Positions 1 to 8,700 of a DNA stretch of 64,000 nucleotides are shown here, piece by piece. Source of the stretch: CBFHSF01 sp965658445 (GTDB taxonomy: Bacteria > Bacteroidota > Bacteroidia > Flavobacteriales > Schleiferiaceae); contig CBFHSF010000002.1 in assembly GCA_965658445.1 (NCBI GenBank), forward strand, positions 1 to 64,000. Reading direction: 5' to 3'. The translations under genes were made by a program, and so were the position numbers. Within the stretch, counting starts at the first letter, position 1; the number at the start of each line of letters is the position of its first letter. The notes beneath the pieces are model-generated. The model ran no database searches and was not told the DNA's origin. It saw nothing but the letters and a program-made list of their open reading frames with translations.

Positions 1-2
1 AA

Positions 3-215
3 CTTAAATTAGACAGGAATTGGTCGGCCCTTGTTCACTCCGAACTTTCTATTGTTCAAAATGCTTCTCTCGATGACGTTGAGGGGACAACTGGAGTAGG
101 ACCTTATGAAAACCCAATTCAGACATATCCTATTACCTGGGGAGAAACTAATGTCAGTAATCACTTTGGATATGCCAACATTTCCCTCGGCCTGGGTCTT
201 CGTTATAAACTTTAA
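3..215 (+). CDS. Outer-membrane beta-barrel-like protein, C-terminal 70 residues (partial)
   Basis: Open at the left edge; the frame starting at base 3 runs to TAA at 213-215. The 70 visible residues differ from the C-terminus of the 263-residue protein at 16097-16888 at only about six positions, so this is a second copy of that gene. The end, GLGLRYKL, alternates hydrophobic and polar residues and finishes in a hydrophobic residue, as in the last strand of small outer-membrane barrels. It lies 13 bases ahead of the small T9SS gene and was probably transcribed with it. Function is not known; the context (see the complete copy) suggests an accessory of an RHS toxin operon lying to the left. 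Confidence 0.8.
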   Translation, partial: LKLDRNWSALVHSELSIVQNASLDDVEGTTGVGPYENPIQTYPITWGETNVSNHFGYANISLGLGLRYKL

Positions 216-228
216 AAACTAAAAAATT

Positions 229-648
229 ATGAAACCTATTATTTTATGTATTCTCATCTGTACATCTTTTGCTTTAAGCGCACAGGACATAAATTACGAA
301 CATGATAACAACGGGAACCGCATATTACGCGAGGTCGTTGTACTCAAAACCACTATGGCAGGAGACAACCCTTCTGGGTCTGCAAACTCTACGCAATGGG
401 GTGCTTTCTCCATTAAGGTATTTCCCAATCCTACCAAAGGGTTGGTTGTAATGGAGATCTCCGATTTATCCCCTGAAGATCAGGGAGAAATTTTTGTAAG
501 CACTATTAACGGTCAACTACTAAATCGCTTTGCATTGGATTCCTCTGGAAAATGGGAGGTGGATTTACAGGATCAACCCTCGGGAATATACCTTGTAAAA
601 GTGGTTCTAAATGAGAAAAACAAGGTCTGGAAGATTATTAAAGAATAG
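229..648 (+). CDS. Small secreted protein: one YD (RHS-like) repeat plus T9SS type A sorting domain
   Basis: 139 residues. Residues 1-18 are a Sec signal peptide ending in LSAQ. Directly after it comes YEHDNNGNR, which matches the YD repeat of RHS proteins (Y-x-x-D-x-x-G-N-R). Residues 62-139 form a T9SS type A sorting domain: VFPNPTKG, then beta segments, GIYLVKV, and a terminal KIIKE. Known: such domains send proteins through the type IX secretion system of Bacteroidota to the surface or medium. The copy at 15664-16083 is about 79% identical (29 differences counted by eye) and belongs to an RHS toxin operon. Inference: a secretion or display partner of a toxin encoded left of the window. 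The mature part before the sorting domain is too short for an enzyme. Confidence 0.9.
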   Translation: MKPIILCILICTSFALSAQDINYEHDNNGNRILREVVVLKTTMAGDNPSGSANSTQWGAFSIKVFPNPTKGLVVMEISDLSPEDQGEIFVSTINGQLLNRFALDSSGKWEVDLQDQPSGIYLVKVVLNEKNKVWKIIKE

Positions 649-748
649 AGCCTGCTTTGTAAATTAATCAGTCTAGCTTGAATGTTTTCCGAAATTCACA
701 CTGGGATGGGACCGACGGTCCCCAAAAAACACCCATCAAATACCCCCA
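649..748. other. Intergenic, with perfect palindrome at 708-722
   Basis: Bases 708-722 form GGGACCG-A-CGGTCCC, a 7-bp stem around one base. It is not followed by a T run on either strand, so it is not a standard terminator. Read on the minus strand, CCCATCCC after it weakly resembles the acceptor strand of the adjacent tRNA-Pro(GGG). Nothing else recognised. Confidence 0.4.
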
Positions 749-749
749 A

Positions 750-782
750 CAAAAAAAGGCACCGCTATTGCGATGCCTTTTC
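750..782 (-). terminator. Rho-independent terminator of tRNA-Pro(GGG)
   Basis: On the minus strand AAAAGGCATCGC pairs with GCGGTGCCTTTT around AATA, followed by a run of T. It lies directly after the tRNA. Confidence 0.8.
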
Positions 783-791
783 GTTTTTTCG

Positions 792-864
792 TCGGGATGA
801 CAGGACTTGAACCTGCGACCACACGCCCCCCAGACGTGTACTCTACCATCTGAGCTACATCCCG
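792..864 (-). tRNA. tRNA-Pro (anticodon GGG)
   Basis: Cloverleaf on the minus strand: acceptor CGGGATG/CATCCCG, D arm GCTC...GAGT, anticodon stem CACGT/GCGTG with loop CTGGGGG (anticodon GGG), T arm GCAGGTTCGAATCCTGT, discriminator A, no encoded CCA. Its 3' end faces the element-derived genes at 1-648, as expected if the tRNA 3' end served as an integration site. Confidence 0.95.
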
Positions 865-1097
865 ATGGTCGTTCGTTTTGCGAACGGCTGCAAATATATA
901 ATATTTCCGCAATTGGCAATCTTTGATTTTGTCAATAAGTGCATAATTTTTTTCTCTTAGATTTATGCCCCAATTCAGGTTGGGATATTTACTTTTGTGT
1001 TCCAAATTTCGAAAAGAGTCTCATAGAGAATCACATAGAAAGGCGGAATTGAGTACACATAGGAAAACGCTACATTAATATTTAATATATAAAGACA

Positions 1098-2045
1098 ATG
1101 TCTGATCAAATAGAAGAAATCAAATGTCTTATCATCGGTTCAGGACCTGCTGGATACACCGCAGCAATCTACGCTTCTAGAGCTGACCTCAAACCCGTTA
1201 TGTACACAGGTATGCAAATGGGTGGACAACTTACTACCACAACAGAAGTAGACAACTTCCCCGGTTACCCTGAAGGAATTGACGGACCTACCATGATGGA
1301 GCAGCTCAAGCAACAAGCAGAACGCTTTGGAACGGAGGTTCGCTTTGGATTGGCTACAAAGGTGGAGTTCGCTACCGAGCCCGGTGGTGTGCACAAAGTA
1401 TGGGTAGATGAGACCAAAGAGATTCACGCCAAAACGGTTATCATTTCTACAGGTGCTTCTGCTAAGTACTTGGGATTGGAATCTGAAACCAAATTCATGG
1501 GTCACGGAGTAAGTGCTTGTGCCGTTTGTGATGGATTCTTCTACAAAGGACAAGAAGTTGTTATCGTAGGTGCTGGAGATACTGCTGCTGAAGAAGCTAC
1601 TTACCTCTCTAAGCTTTGTCCTAAGGTTACCATGTTGATTCGTCGCGATGAAATGCGTGCTTCTAAAGCCATGCAGCACCGCGTAATGAACACACCAAAC
1701 ATCGAGGTATTGTGGAACACAGAAACCGTTGAAGTTTTGGGAGACCAAACAGTAAACGGGATCAAAGTGAAAAACAACAAAACCAACGAGGAAAAAGTAA
1801 TTCCTGCACAAGGATTCTTTGTGGCCATTGGACACAAACCCAACACTGACATCTTCGCCGATCAATTGGATATGGATGACACAGGCTACTTGATTACCAA
1901 GGCAGATTCTACGGCAACCAACATTCCTGGAGTATTTGCAACGGGAGATGCTCAAGACAAAATCTACCGTCAGGCAGTTACCGCTGCAGGAACGGGTTGT
2001 ATGGGAGCTTTGGAAGCTGAGCGCTACTTGGCCGAGTTCGAATAA
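1098..2045 (+). CDS. trxB: Thioredoxin-disulfide reductase
   Basis: 315 residues, normal for bacterial TrxB. FAD-binding GSGPAGYTAAIYASRA near residue 14, redox-active CAVC near 140 (SACAVCDGFF), NADPH-binding GAGDTAAEEATYL near 155, and the C-terminal FAD motif GVFATGDAQD near 280. It reduces thioredoxin with NADPH in the cytoplasm. Single gene with its own terminator after it. The ATG at 1098 fits the family N-terminus. Confidence 0.97.
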   Translation: MSDQIEEIKCLIIGSGPAGYTAAIYASRADLKPVMYTGMQMGGQLTTTTEVDNFPGYPEGIDGPTMMEQLKQQAERFGTEVRFGLATKVEFATEPGGVHKVWVDETKEIHAKTVIISTGASAKYLGLESETKFMGHGVSACAVCDGFFYKGQEVVIVGAGDTAAEEATYLSKLCPKVTMLIRRDEMRASKAMQHRVMNTPNIEVLWNTETVEVLGDQTVNGIKVKNNKTNEEKVIPAQGFFVAIGHKPNTDIFADQLDMDDTGYLITKADSTATNIPGVFATGDAQDKIYRQAVTAAGTGCMGALEAERYLAEFE

Positions 2046-2096
2046 TTGAATTCTCTGTTTTCGTGGGAAAATAATTCATGAAAACAAACACATACT

Positions 2097-2134
2097 AAAA
2101 AGGGCGGTTCGCAATTCGAACCGCCCTTTTATTT
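2097..2134. terminator. Bidirectional terminator between trxB and the helicase gene
   Basis: Near-perfect inverted repeat AAGGGCGGTTCG-CAATT-CGAACCGCCCTT with an A run before and a T run after, so it can work for both converging genes. Confidence 0.9.
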
Positions 2135-2186
2135 TACCAATGGTTTTACCAGCGATTGGATCCGGTTGTATGGTTAAAAAATCGAA

Positions 2187-4091
2187 TTATCTTCTCTTTT
2201 TCTTTCCTTTCTTAAAGCCACCGTCAAAGTCATTGCCCTTGCTGCGACGCTTTCCGCCACCGGCAAATCCACCTTGCTGGTACTTCTTATTGTCTCCGCG
2301 TCCTGAGCGACCTCCATCAAAGCCACCACCGTCTCTGCGATCGCGCTTTCCACCAAAGTCTCTCTTTCCCCCTTTAGAGCGTCCTCTTCCTCCGCCGCCA
2401 CCAGACTTGTTGGCAACTTCAATAGAAACACGACGACCTTCAAAGGTTACGCCTTCAAAAGCTTCTTGAACCTTCTCAGCCAAATCTCCCTTTACAGAGA
2501 AGAATCCGAAGGATCCCTTAGACTCTGCATGGGCAACATCATTTCGACCCAAGTCAGCCACCTCTTTTACGAAGTCTTTGAGGTCTTGCCACTGCAAGCC
2601 ATCTTTCTGACCAAGGTTGATAAAGAATCTCACCTCGTTGCCAAAGTTTCCTCGGTCGCGATCGGAGATATCGTTTAGGTTTACGTTGTTGCGGTAGTAC
2701 TTGATCAAGTGATCTAACTCCGTCCAAGCCACACGACGAATCAACTCCTCTTTAGAGAGCTCGTTGAGCTTTTCGATTACGGGAGAAATGTATTCACCGA
2801 TGTCTTCGTCCTTCACTTCAGACTCCATGATCTCATTGGCCCAGTGGTTGAGCTGCACCTCACAAACTTCAAATCCAGAAGGGAATTCCTTTTGCTCGAT
2901 GTTTGATTTGATAAGGCGCTCAATCTGACCGATTTTCCTAGCCTCCGACTTGGTTACCAGTGCAATACTGGTTCCCTTTTTACCTGCACGTGCTGTTCTA
3001 CCCGAACGGTGTGTGAANNNNNNNNNNNNNNNNNNNNNNNNNNNNNNNNNNNNNNNNNNNNNNNNNNNNNNNNNNNNNNNNNNNNNNNNNNNNNNNNNNN
3101 NNNNNNNNNNNNNNNNATTCTCTATATCGTCTGGAAGGTTGTAGTGAATTACGTGTGTAATGTCATCTACATCAATACCACGAGCCGCAACATCGGTGGC
3201 TACCAAAATTTGAAGGTGACGATTGCGGAAACTCTTCATAACGGCGTCTCTCTGTGCTTGAGACAATTCACCGTGAAGCGCATTGGCGTTGTACCCATCG
3301 TTGATGAGCTTTTCGGCAATATTTTGAGTTTCTCTACGCGTTTTGGAGAAAACGATACCGAAGATTTCTGGGTAGAAATCAAGGATGCGCTTAAGTCCTT
3401 CATAGCGTTGACGACCGTTTACAATGTAGTAGTTGTGGTCGATATTTACAGCGCCTTGATTCTTGGTTCCCACAGTGATTTCTTTGGGATCCGTCATAAA
3501 GCGCTTAGAAATTCTCAAAACGTCAGCAGGCATGGTTGCAGAAAACAACCAAGTAAGCTTGTCTTCGGGTGTTTCTGAAAGGATGGACTCGATGTCATCC
3601 AAGAATCCCATGTTGAGCATTTCATCGGCCTCGTCCAAAATCACAAACTCCGTTTGCTGAAGTTGAACGTAGCGTCTGTTGATCATATCGAGCAAACGAC
3701 CAGGCGTTGCTACGATAATTTGTGCGCCTGAGCGCAATTCTTTTCTCTGACCTTCAATACTCGCTCCTCCGTATACGGTGGCGATGTTTAGGCCTTTGAT
3801 GTATTTAGAGAACCCTTTGAGCTCTTTAGAAATCTGAAGCGCAAGTTCTCTGGTCGGGCTCAAAATAAGAGCCTGAGTGTTTCTGTTGGAAGTATCGATC
3901 CGAGTGATGAGCGGTAAGCCAAAGGCAGCTGTTTTTCCGGTACCGGTCTGTGCCAAGGCCACTAAGTCCGTGTCTTCTTGAATTAAAAGGGGGATGGATT
4001 GCTCCTGGACGGGAGTTGGTTCTTTGTAACCTAACTCTGAAATCGCCTCTAACACAGAGGGATGGAGTCCCATCGAATCAAAATGAATCAT
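2187..4091 (-). CDS. deaD: DEAD-box ATP-dependent RNA helicase (DeaD/CsdA type), with an internal N run
   Basis: 634 residues as drawn, including 33 X from the N run at 3018-3116. Helicase motifs in order: Q motif (TPVQEQSIP), AQTGTGKT, PTRELA, TPGRLLD, DEAD, SAT, VATDVAARGIDV, HRSGRTARAG. A DbpA-type RNA-binding domain follows (about residues 480-560), then a Gly/Arg/Lys-rich tail ending in KKGKKKRR. The family remodels structured RNA in ribosome assembly and cold growth. In relatives the segment before HRSGRTAR reads like DDIEN-F/Y-THRSGRTAR without a gap, so the Ns probably hide little or no sequence. The frame is kept across the gap. Symbol chosen from architecture; other DEAD-box paralogues are possible. 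Confidence 0.9.
   Translation of the reverse strand: MIHFDSMGLHPSVLEAISELGYKEPTPVQEQSIPLLIQEDTDLVALAQTGTGKTAAFGLPLITRIDTSNRNTQALILSPTRELALQISKELKGFSKYIKGLNIATVYGGASIEGQRKELRSGAQIIVATPGRLLDMINRRYVQLQQTEFVILDEADEMLNMGFLDDIESILSETPEDKLTWLFSATMPADVLRISKRFMTDPKEITVGTKNQGAVNIDHNYYIVNGRQRYEGLKRILDFYPEIFGIVFSKTRRETQNIAEKLINDGYNANALHGELSQAQRDAVMKSFRNRHLQILVATDVAARGIDVDDITHVIHYNLPDDIENXXXXXXXXXXXXXXXXXXXXXXXXXXXXXXXXXFTHRSGRTARAGKKGTSIALVTKSEARKIGQIERLIKSNIEQKEFPSGFEVCEVQLNHWANEIMESEVKDEDIGEYISPVIEKLNELSKEELIRRVAWTELDHLIKYYRNNVNLNDISDRDRGNFGNEVRFFINLGQKDGLQWQDLKDFVKEVADLGRNDVAHAESKGSFGFFSVKGDLAEKVQEAFEGVTFEGRRVSIEVANKSGGGGGRGRSKGGKRDFGGKRDRRDGGGFDGGRSGRGDNKKYQQGGFAGGGKRRSKGNDFDGGFKKGKKKRR
3018..3116. 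other. Run of 99 N (assembly gap) inside the helicase gene
   Basis: The flanking codons join as D-I-E-N and F-T-H-R, which are contiguous in DEAD-box proteins, so the true gap may be near zero. Confidence 0.9.
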
Positions 4092-4135
4092 TCAGTAAAA
4101 TTTGGTGCAAAGGTAGAGAAAAGAAATTCAATAAG

Positions 4136-4303
4136 TTACCCCGCAACGGTTTTCGCACCGAAATAAAAAACAACCAGCCAGCCTATCCCTTTAATTAGGA
4201 AAAACATGAACACAAGGATGGCAGCTTTCCAACCCGCTTCTTTAACGAGTCCCTTCCATCCATTCTCCTTGAGTATTTGGCGGTATTTCTTGAGAACTTT
4301 CAC
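4136..4303 (-). CDS. Small membrane protein of unknown function
   Basis: 55 residues if read from the GTG at 4301-4303. The N-terminal half is basic (KVLKKYRQILKENGWKGL) and the C-terminal half is one long hydrophobic segment (AAILVFMFFLIKGIGWLVVF), so one or two membrane passes are likely. A longer reading from an ATG at 4372 runs into the RNase P RNA gene, and the GTG start avoids this. The gene lies just downstream of rnpB on the same strand. No family recognised beyond a general likeness to short membrane proteins of Flavobacteriales. Moderately sure that it is real. Confidence 0.5.
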   Translation of the reverse strand: MKVLKKYRQILKENGWKGLVKEAGWKAAILVFMFFLIKGIGWLVVFYFGAKTVAG

Positions 4304-4327
4304 CGTTTCTAATCTTTGAAAAACAAA

Positions 4328-4700
4328 AAAACACAGGCCTGTAAGCCGGATTCTGTCATTGCCCGAAGGCAATGCCTTATCATTTATCTAGGGCTGCAAT
4401 TGCTCACAGCCTCCATCTGCCTACCCCCCAGCACGAGCGAGCAGCTCTTAAACGCTGGTGTACATGACATTTCAACATACAGGGTTTACCTAGCTCCTAG
4501 AGTCACCTCTAGCACTGGTGGGCTCTTACCCCACCTTTTCACCCTTTCCGACTTGCGCCGGTGGTTTTCCTTTCTGTGGCACTTTCCGTCAAGTCTTTGT
4601 AAACAAAAACCTGCCTTCCCGTTAGGAAGCGTATTGCTCTGCGTTGTCCGGACTTTCCTCCCCGAGTTGCCTCGCGGCGATAAGGCGGCCTGTGCGCACA
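4328..4700 (-). ncRNA. rnpB: RNase P RNA
   Basis: Minus strand. The 5' part has the conserved GAGGAAAGTCCGGAC, and the 3' end has the conserved segment read on the plus strand as AGGCCTGTAAGCCGGATTCTG. CACAGGCC near 4687-4694 pairs with GGCCTGTG near 4332-4339 to close helix P1. Length of about 370 bases fits a type A RNase P RNA. The RNA is the catalytic part of the enzyme that matures tRNA 5' ends. Ends are set from P1 and accurate to about ten bases. Confidence 0.93.
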
Positions 4701-4791
4701 AAGGTAGTAAACGCCTGAGCATGCCGCTTTGTTTTTCTCAATAGTTTGATAAAAATTGAAGGATTTACAAGGAGGGGTATTCCTTGCTTTT

Positions 4792-5331
4792 CTAGAGGTA
4801 TCCTTGGCTTTGTCGGGTAATATGAACCTCCGTAGCTCCCCAACCAAAACGAGCATACTCGGCTTCGTAAAACTCAATATCCACTTCGCCACGCAACCAA
4901 TTCCAGAGTTCTCTTTTCAGCACTCCATCTCCCACTCCGTGTATGAGAATTAAATATTTGGTCCCTCCTTTACGAGCTTTGTGCAGCGCTTTCTGTGCCG
5001 CTTGCATCTGTGTGGTCACAATTTTAAAATTGGGCCAATGTCTCGTACTCTGATCGGTCAGTTCTTCAATATGCAGGTCCACCAATTTTTCTGAGCGCCT
5101 CTTGGGATTGGCTTTCTTGGCTTGGCGCGAAAAGGAAGTCTCCTCCTCTTTGGGAATAAAGGCATCATCCATCTCCAAGGATTGATCCAAAATCAACTCC
5201 CGAGCCGGAACCACCTCCTCAAATCCATCGGCATCTTCAATGGTAACTAGGTCACCCTCAACGGCAACCACGACACCACCTCCCACGTCGTTCATGAATT
5301 TTACCCTCTGCCCTTTTTTGAATTCCGCCAT
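4792..5331 (-). CDS. Smr-domain protein (DUF2027-like, short form)
   Basis: 179 residues. The N-terminal part (about 1-55) is a small beta domain with FKKGQRVKFMNDVGGGVV. Residues about 95-178 form an Smr domain: VDLHIEEL, then LILIHGVGDGVLKRELWNWL, and YEAEYARFGWGATEVHI at the end. Smr domains act as endonucleases or nucleic-acid-binding units and HGxGxGxL is their hallmark. Bacteroidota carry longer DUF2027-Smr proteins; this one has a shorter middle. Single gene, divergent from the tRNA-Arg. Cellular role not known. Confidence 0.85.
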   Translation of the reverse strand: MAEFKKGQRVKFMNDVGGGVVVAVEGDLVTIEDADGFEEVVPARELILDQSLEMDDAFIPKEEETSFSRQAKKANPKRRSEKLVDLHIEELTDQSTRHWPNFKIVTTQMQAAQKALHKARKGGTKYLILIHGVGDGVLKRELWNWLRGEVDIEFYEAEYARFGWGATEVHITRQSQGYL

Positions 5332-5446
5332 AGCCCAAAAGTAAAGTCATTTTTTTATTCATGATGCTTTCAGATTCACAAAAAATCATTTTCTTTGCAC
5401 TCCCAATCGAAAAGATAAATTTTATTTATCAATTACCTTTTCAAAC

Positions 5447-5520
5447 GGTCGCGTAGCTCAGCTGGATAGAGCATCTGCCTTCTAAGCAGACGGTCCTAGG
5501 TTCGAATCCTAGCGCGATCA
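5447..5520 (+). tRNA. tRNA-Arg (anticodon TCT)
   Basis: Acceptor GGTCGCG/CGCGATC, anticodon loop CTTCTAA, T arm CCTAGGTTCGAATCCTAG, discriminator A, no encoded CCA. Confidence 0.96.
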
Positions 5521-5528
5521 CTAAGAAA

Positions 5529-5566
5529 TCAAAGCTCAATGCGCAAGCATTGGGCTTTTTTTAATT
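5529..5566 (+). terminator. Terminator after tRNA-Arg
   Basis: AGCTCAATGC-GCAA-GCATTGGGCT (10-bp stem with a GCAA tetraloop) followed by a run of seven T. Confidence 0.85.
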
Positions 5567-5732
5567 TTACCCGACGCGAATTTATTCGTGGGAGGGTAAA
5601 TTGAAAAAAGCCGGCTTGTCTATTTTTTGCCCGTGAAGCGGGCTGGGCTTTGATCTCGGAATTCCCAAAAAATCAAACACTCGCTAGGATCTTTCGAGCG
5701 CTAGCGAGAAAAATCCTTTCCCCACCCCACAA
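5567..5732. other. Intergenic, with hairpin and tRNA-Arg-like fragment at 5680-5708
   Basis: CTCGCTAG (5680-5687) pairs with CTAGCGAG (5701-5708). On the minus strand the segment reads CTCGAAAGATCCTAGCG, close to the T-arm and acceptor strand of the adjacent tRNA-Arg (TTCGAATCCTAGCG) with two extra bases. See the finding on tRNA-end-like repeats. No gene is seen here. Confidence 0.45.
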
Positions 5733-5763
5733 AAGAAAACCGCCCCCTTTGCAGGAGGCGGCA
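5733..5763 (-). terminator. Terminator of the giant T9SS protein gene
   Basis: On the minus strand GCCGCCTCCTGCAAAGGGGGCGG forms a stem with one mismatch and a TGCAAA-type loop, followed by TTTTC. Confidence 0.75.
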
Positions 5764-5788
5764 TTCTAAAAAAACAAGTAAGTGAAAT

Positions 5789-8700
5789 TTAGTGCAGATT
5801 TATTCGTCTATTCACGACTTGATCGTCAGTCTGAATCTGAAGTATGTACACTCCTCTCGGTTGAGTACTTAAGTCAAAGTCAGCCTTATAGGAACCGGAA
5901 ATCTTTCCGAGTTCTCTTTCTTCCATTATTTGTCCAAGTGAGTTCACTATGCGGATGGTAACCTCTTGAATTCCTTCGAGTGAGAAGTCCGCTCTAAATC
6001 TACCATCGGTAGGATTCGGGAAGACTTCTAGGCTTCTCTCAAGCATAGAGGTTTCAATTCCAATAGTAGTTTTAACCCATTTAGAAATGGTATCGGTAGT
6101 TCCACATGTAGTGTCCGTTACGATAAGAGTTACCAAGAAGGTGTCTCCTGGCGCAGGGTACGCATTAGATGTGAACTGTCCAGCACCTGACATACCATTT
6201 CCGAAGTCCCAATCAAACATATCAGCATCTGTAGAACCGGATGCATCAAATAGGATGGTTCCTGGATTTGTTGGCAAGTCTTCTGTCCACATGAAATCAG
6301 CCGTTGCCATAGAAGAATCTACAGTAAAGGTTACTGGAGTTCTAATGTCTGAACAACCTACTGATCCGTAGTGAATAGTACCGTTGAAGATTCTTGGAGA
6401 GAAGGTCGATCCAAATGGATACGATTTACCAACTCCTTCAAAGAATTCCATATCTGCATTAGAGGCGTAAAGTGCACCTAAGGTAGAACCGTTGGTGTAG
6501 TTCACGTTACCTCCTGAAGAAATCGTTACGTAGAATGCGTGACCACCTGCGGCTACCGCGAACGGAGAAGAAAGTGGAACATACATAAATGACGTACCGG
6601 TTGCAGTTCCTGTGTAAGTAGTAATCAACGTCCAGTCAGCTGAGTTTGTCTCAGAACCTACATAAGAACCTGTCTTATGGTAAACTTCTACTGTTACGGA
6701 ACCAGCAGCCTGTGGGCTGATGCTAAATCCATTGATTGTTACACCCGAGATAATGTTCAAGTCAAACATGTTACCTGACTGACCGTTACCGGCAGCATTT
6801 GTGGTAAACAAGCTGTCTGCATTGTTCTCGTATTTAGCATAGTATGTAGTAGGACCTGTTGTAGGAACTTTGATAGAATCTCCCGTTCCAACCTGAGTAC
6901 CTGCTACTGGGTCATCCCACCAGCTGTACATGGTTCCAGGAATATTCACACCGGCCAATGTAACCGAATCAGAAACGGAAGTACACGCTGTAGGTCCAGG
7001 GTATACCTGAGGCTCGTAAGGAATATACGTTCCACCCATCTTCATCAAGGTATCATTGCTGTTATCTTGATCTGAGATGTAGTTGATAAATCCTTCAAAG
7101 TCAACACCAGAAGGTCCATTGTATGTGTTGATAGTTCCTACCATGATAGTATCGATATCTCCAGCAATTAGCGTCAAACCACTCGCAGAGTTCAAAGTCG
7201 CTACTACACCACCGGTTACTTCTACAGTCGCAGAGTATCCTGTGGCATCTAGCAATCCTTGGTTCTCAACGATGATGCTAACCTCCATTGCTGAATCACC
7301 ACATCCTGCCAATGGAACCATTAGGGCATTAACTTTCAAGTCGTAGTTCAGAGGAGTGTACTCATCCGCACCGATATCAGTAGCCGTAGATCCTGAAGCA
7401 GGACGAACATCACCGTCGATATCATCTGGAGTCATTGTAGACACATCTGCAACATCGTTAGCCAAAGCTCCGATTACGTGAAGATCTTCTGGTCCAACAA
7501 ATACTGGATCACCTTCCACTGAGTTCATGTTGATGGCTCCGTGAGCCGCTTGCCATAAAGCAAGGTCAACATACGCTGGTGCAGGGAATCCTGAACCGTA
7601 CTCTGCAAGGTTTGTTCCTTCAGACTCGTACAAGTTGAAGTTCAACGTTGCGTTTACAGTATCCAACTCAAAGCTGAAGTCAACAGCCAAAGTAGTACCA
7701 TAGAAGATGTTGTTTCTGATATCAGACAAAGAAGCCGTTGTAGAACCAAAGGCTCTGAAACCGTAGTTTCCTTTGAACGAGTTATGGAAGATATCTGCGC
7801 TACCCAATGAGCTCGCATACAATCCAGAGTTACCGTCACCAACGGCCATGTTGTTCTCTAGTAAAGAACGCGTAGACCATGTTGGGTCATTACCGAAGGC
7901 AAATGTGTACAATCCGTAGTTCGCACCTACCAAGTTATTCTTAGTTACGTTGGCAGCATCTGTGTAATACAGGTAACCACCGTAAGAGGAGTTGTTTCTT
8001 GGCTTAGTAACCACGTTGCGGTGAACTTCAATTGAATCCACACCGTAAACTCTGAAACCGTAGTAGTTCTGGTTCATGAATGTGTTGTCACTCAATGTCA
8101 ATACAGAGTCATTAGCACTAGGGTCTCCATTCAAGGCAAAACCGTAGTAACCACCGTATACTGTATTGTTGGTAAAGGTAACGTGATCAATGTCAGCTCC
8201 TGTTGTCGTTGGAGAAGTCAAAGAGTTTGTACCTACAAAACCATTTACAGTAAATGAAGTAGATGTAGTATCTACCATCAAGGTGTTGTTGTCAATGGTT
8301 AAGTAATCTGAATTGTTCATCGCAACGATAGCGTTGGCGTTAGAACCATTCATGTTAACCAAAGTCATGTTCTGGATAGTAATGTGATCCGCACCGTCCA
8401 AGAAGAAGGCACCGTAAGCACCACCTGAAGCGTAAAGCGTGTACATACCCATACCGTCGAAGGTAATGGTGTTCGTCATGCTCGCTCCTTCAATCTCTGG
8501 AAGAACAACCTCCATAGTATCAGCAGTAGCCATAACGTTAAATGTAACAGCACCCGAAACTCCACAACCGATCAAGCGAGAAACCGCTGAATCCAAAGTA
8601 GCAAAGTTAGTAGCACCTGGAGTACCTCCTACTGTGTACAATCCACTCAAGGCAGAAGAACAAGGAGTCTTAAAGGTGTAAGGGCCGTACCAAGTACCAG

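Larger units (their letters stand above)
1..791. mobile_element. Right-hand end of an integrated element at tRNA-Pro(GGG), partial
   Basis: This stretch holds the 3' part of a barrel-protein gene and a complete small T9SS gene, and it abuts the 3' end of the tRNA-Pro(GGG) gene. Both genes have close homologues in the same order and the same relation to a tRNA 3' end in the complete element at 15476-31085. I infer a second, related element integrated at this tRNA, most of it lying to the left of the window. No integrase or far attachment site is visible here, so the call rests on the parallel with the complete copy. Confidence 0.6.

Noticed and set aside
668..1005. Two reading frames on the minus strand over tRNA-Pro(GGG)
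   Set aside because: They run through the tRNA and its terminator and look like no protein family.
1140..1955. Long antisense reading frame of 271 codons inside trxB
   Set aside because: Fully covered by a clear gene on the other strand; no family features.
2140..2469. Proline-rich antisense frame over the helicase tail
   Set aside because: It is the complement of the Gly/Arg-rich tail coding sequence.
4316..4892. Several frames on both strands across 4316-4892
   Set aside because: They cover the RNase P RNA, which explains the sequence.
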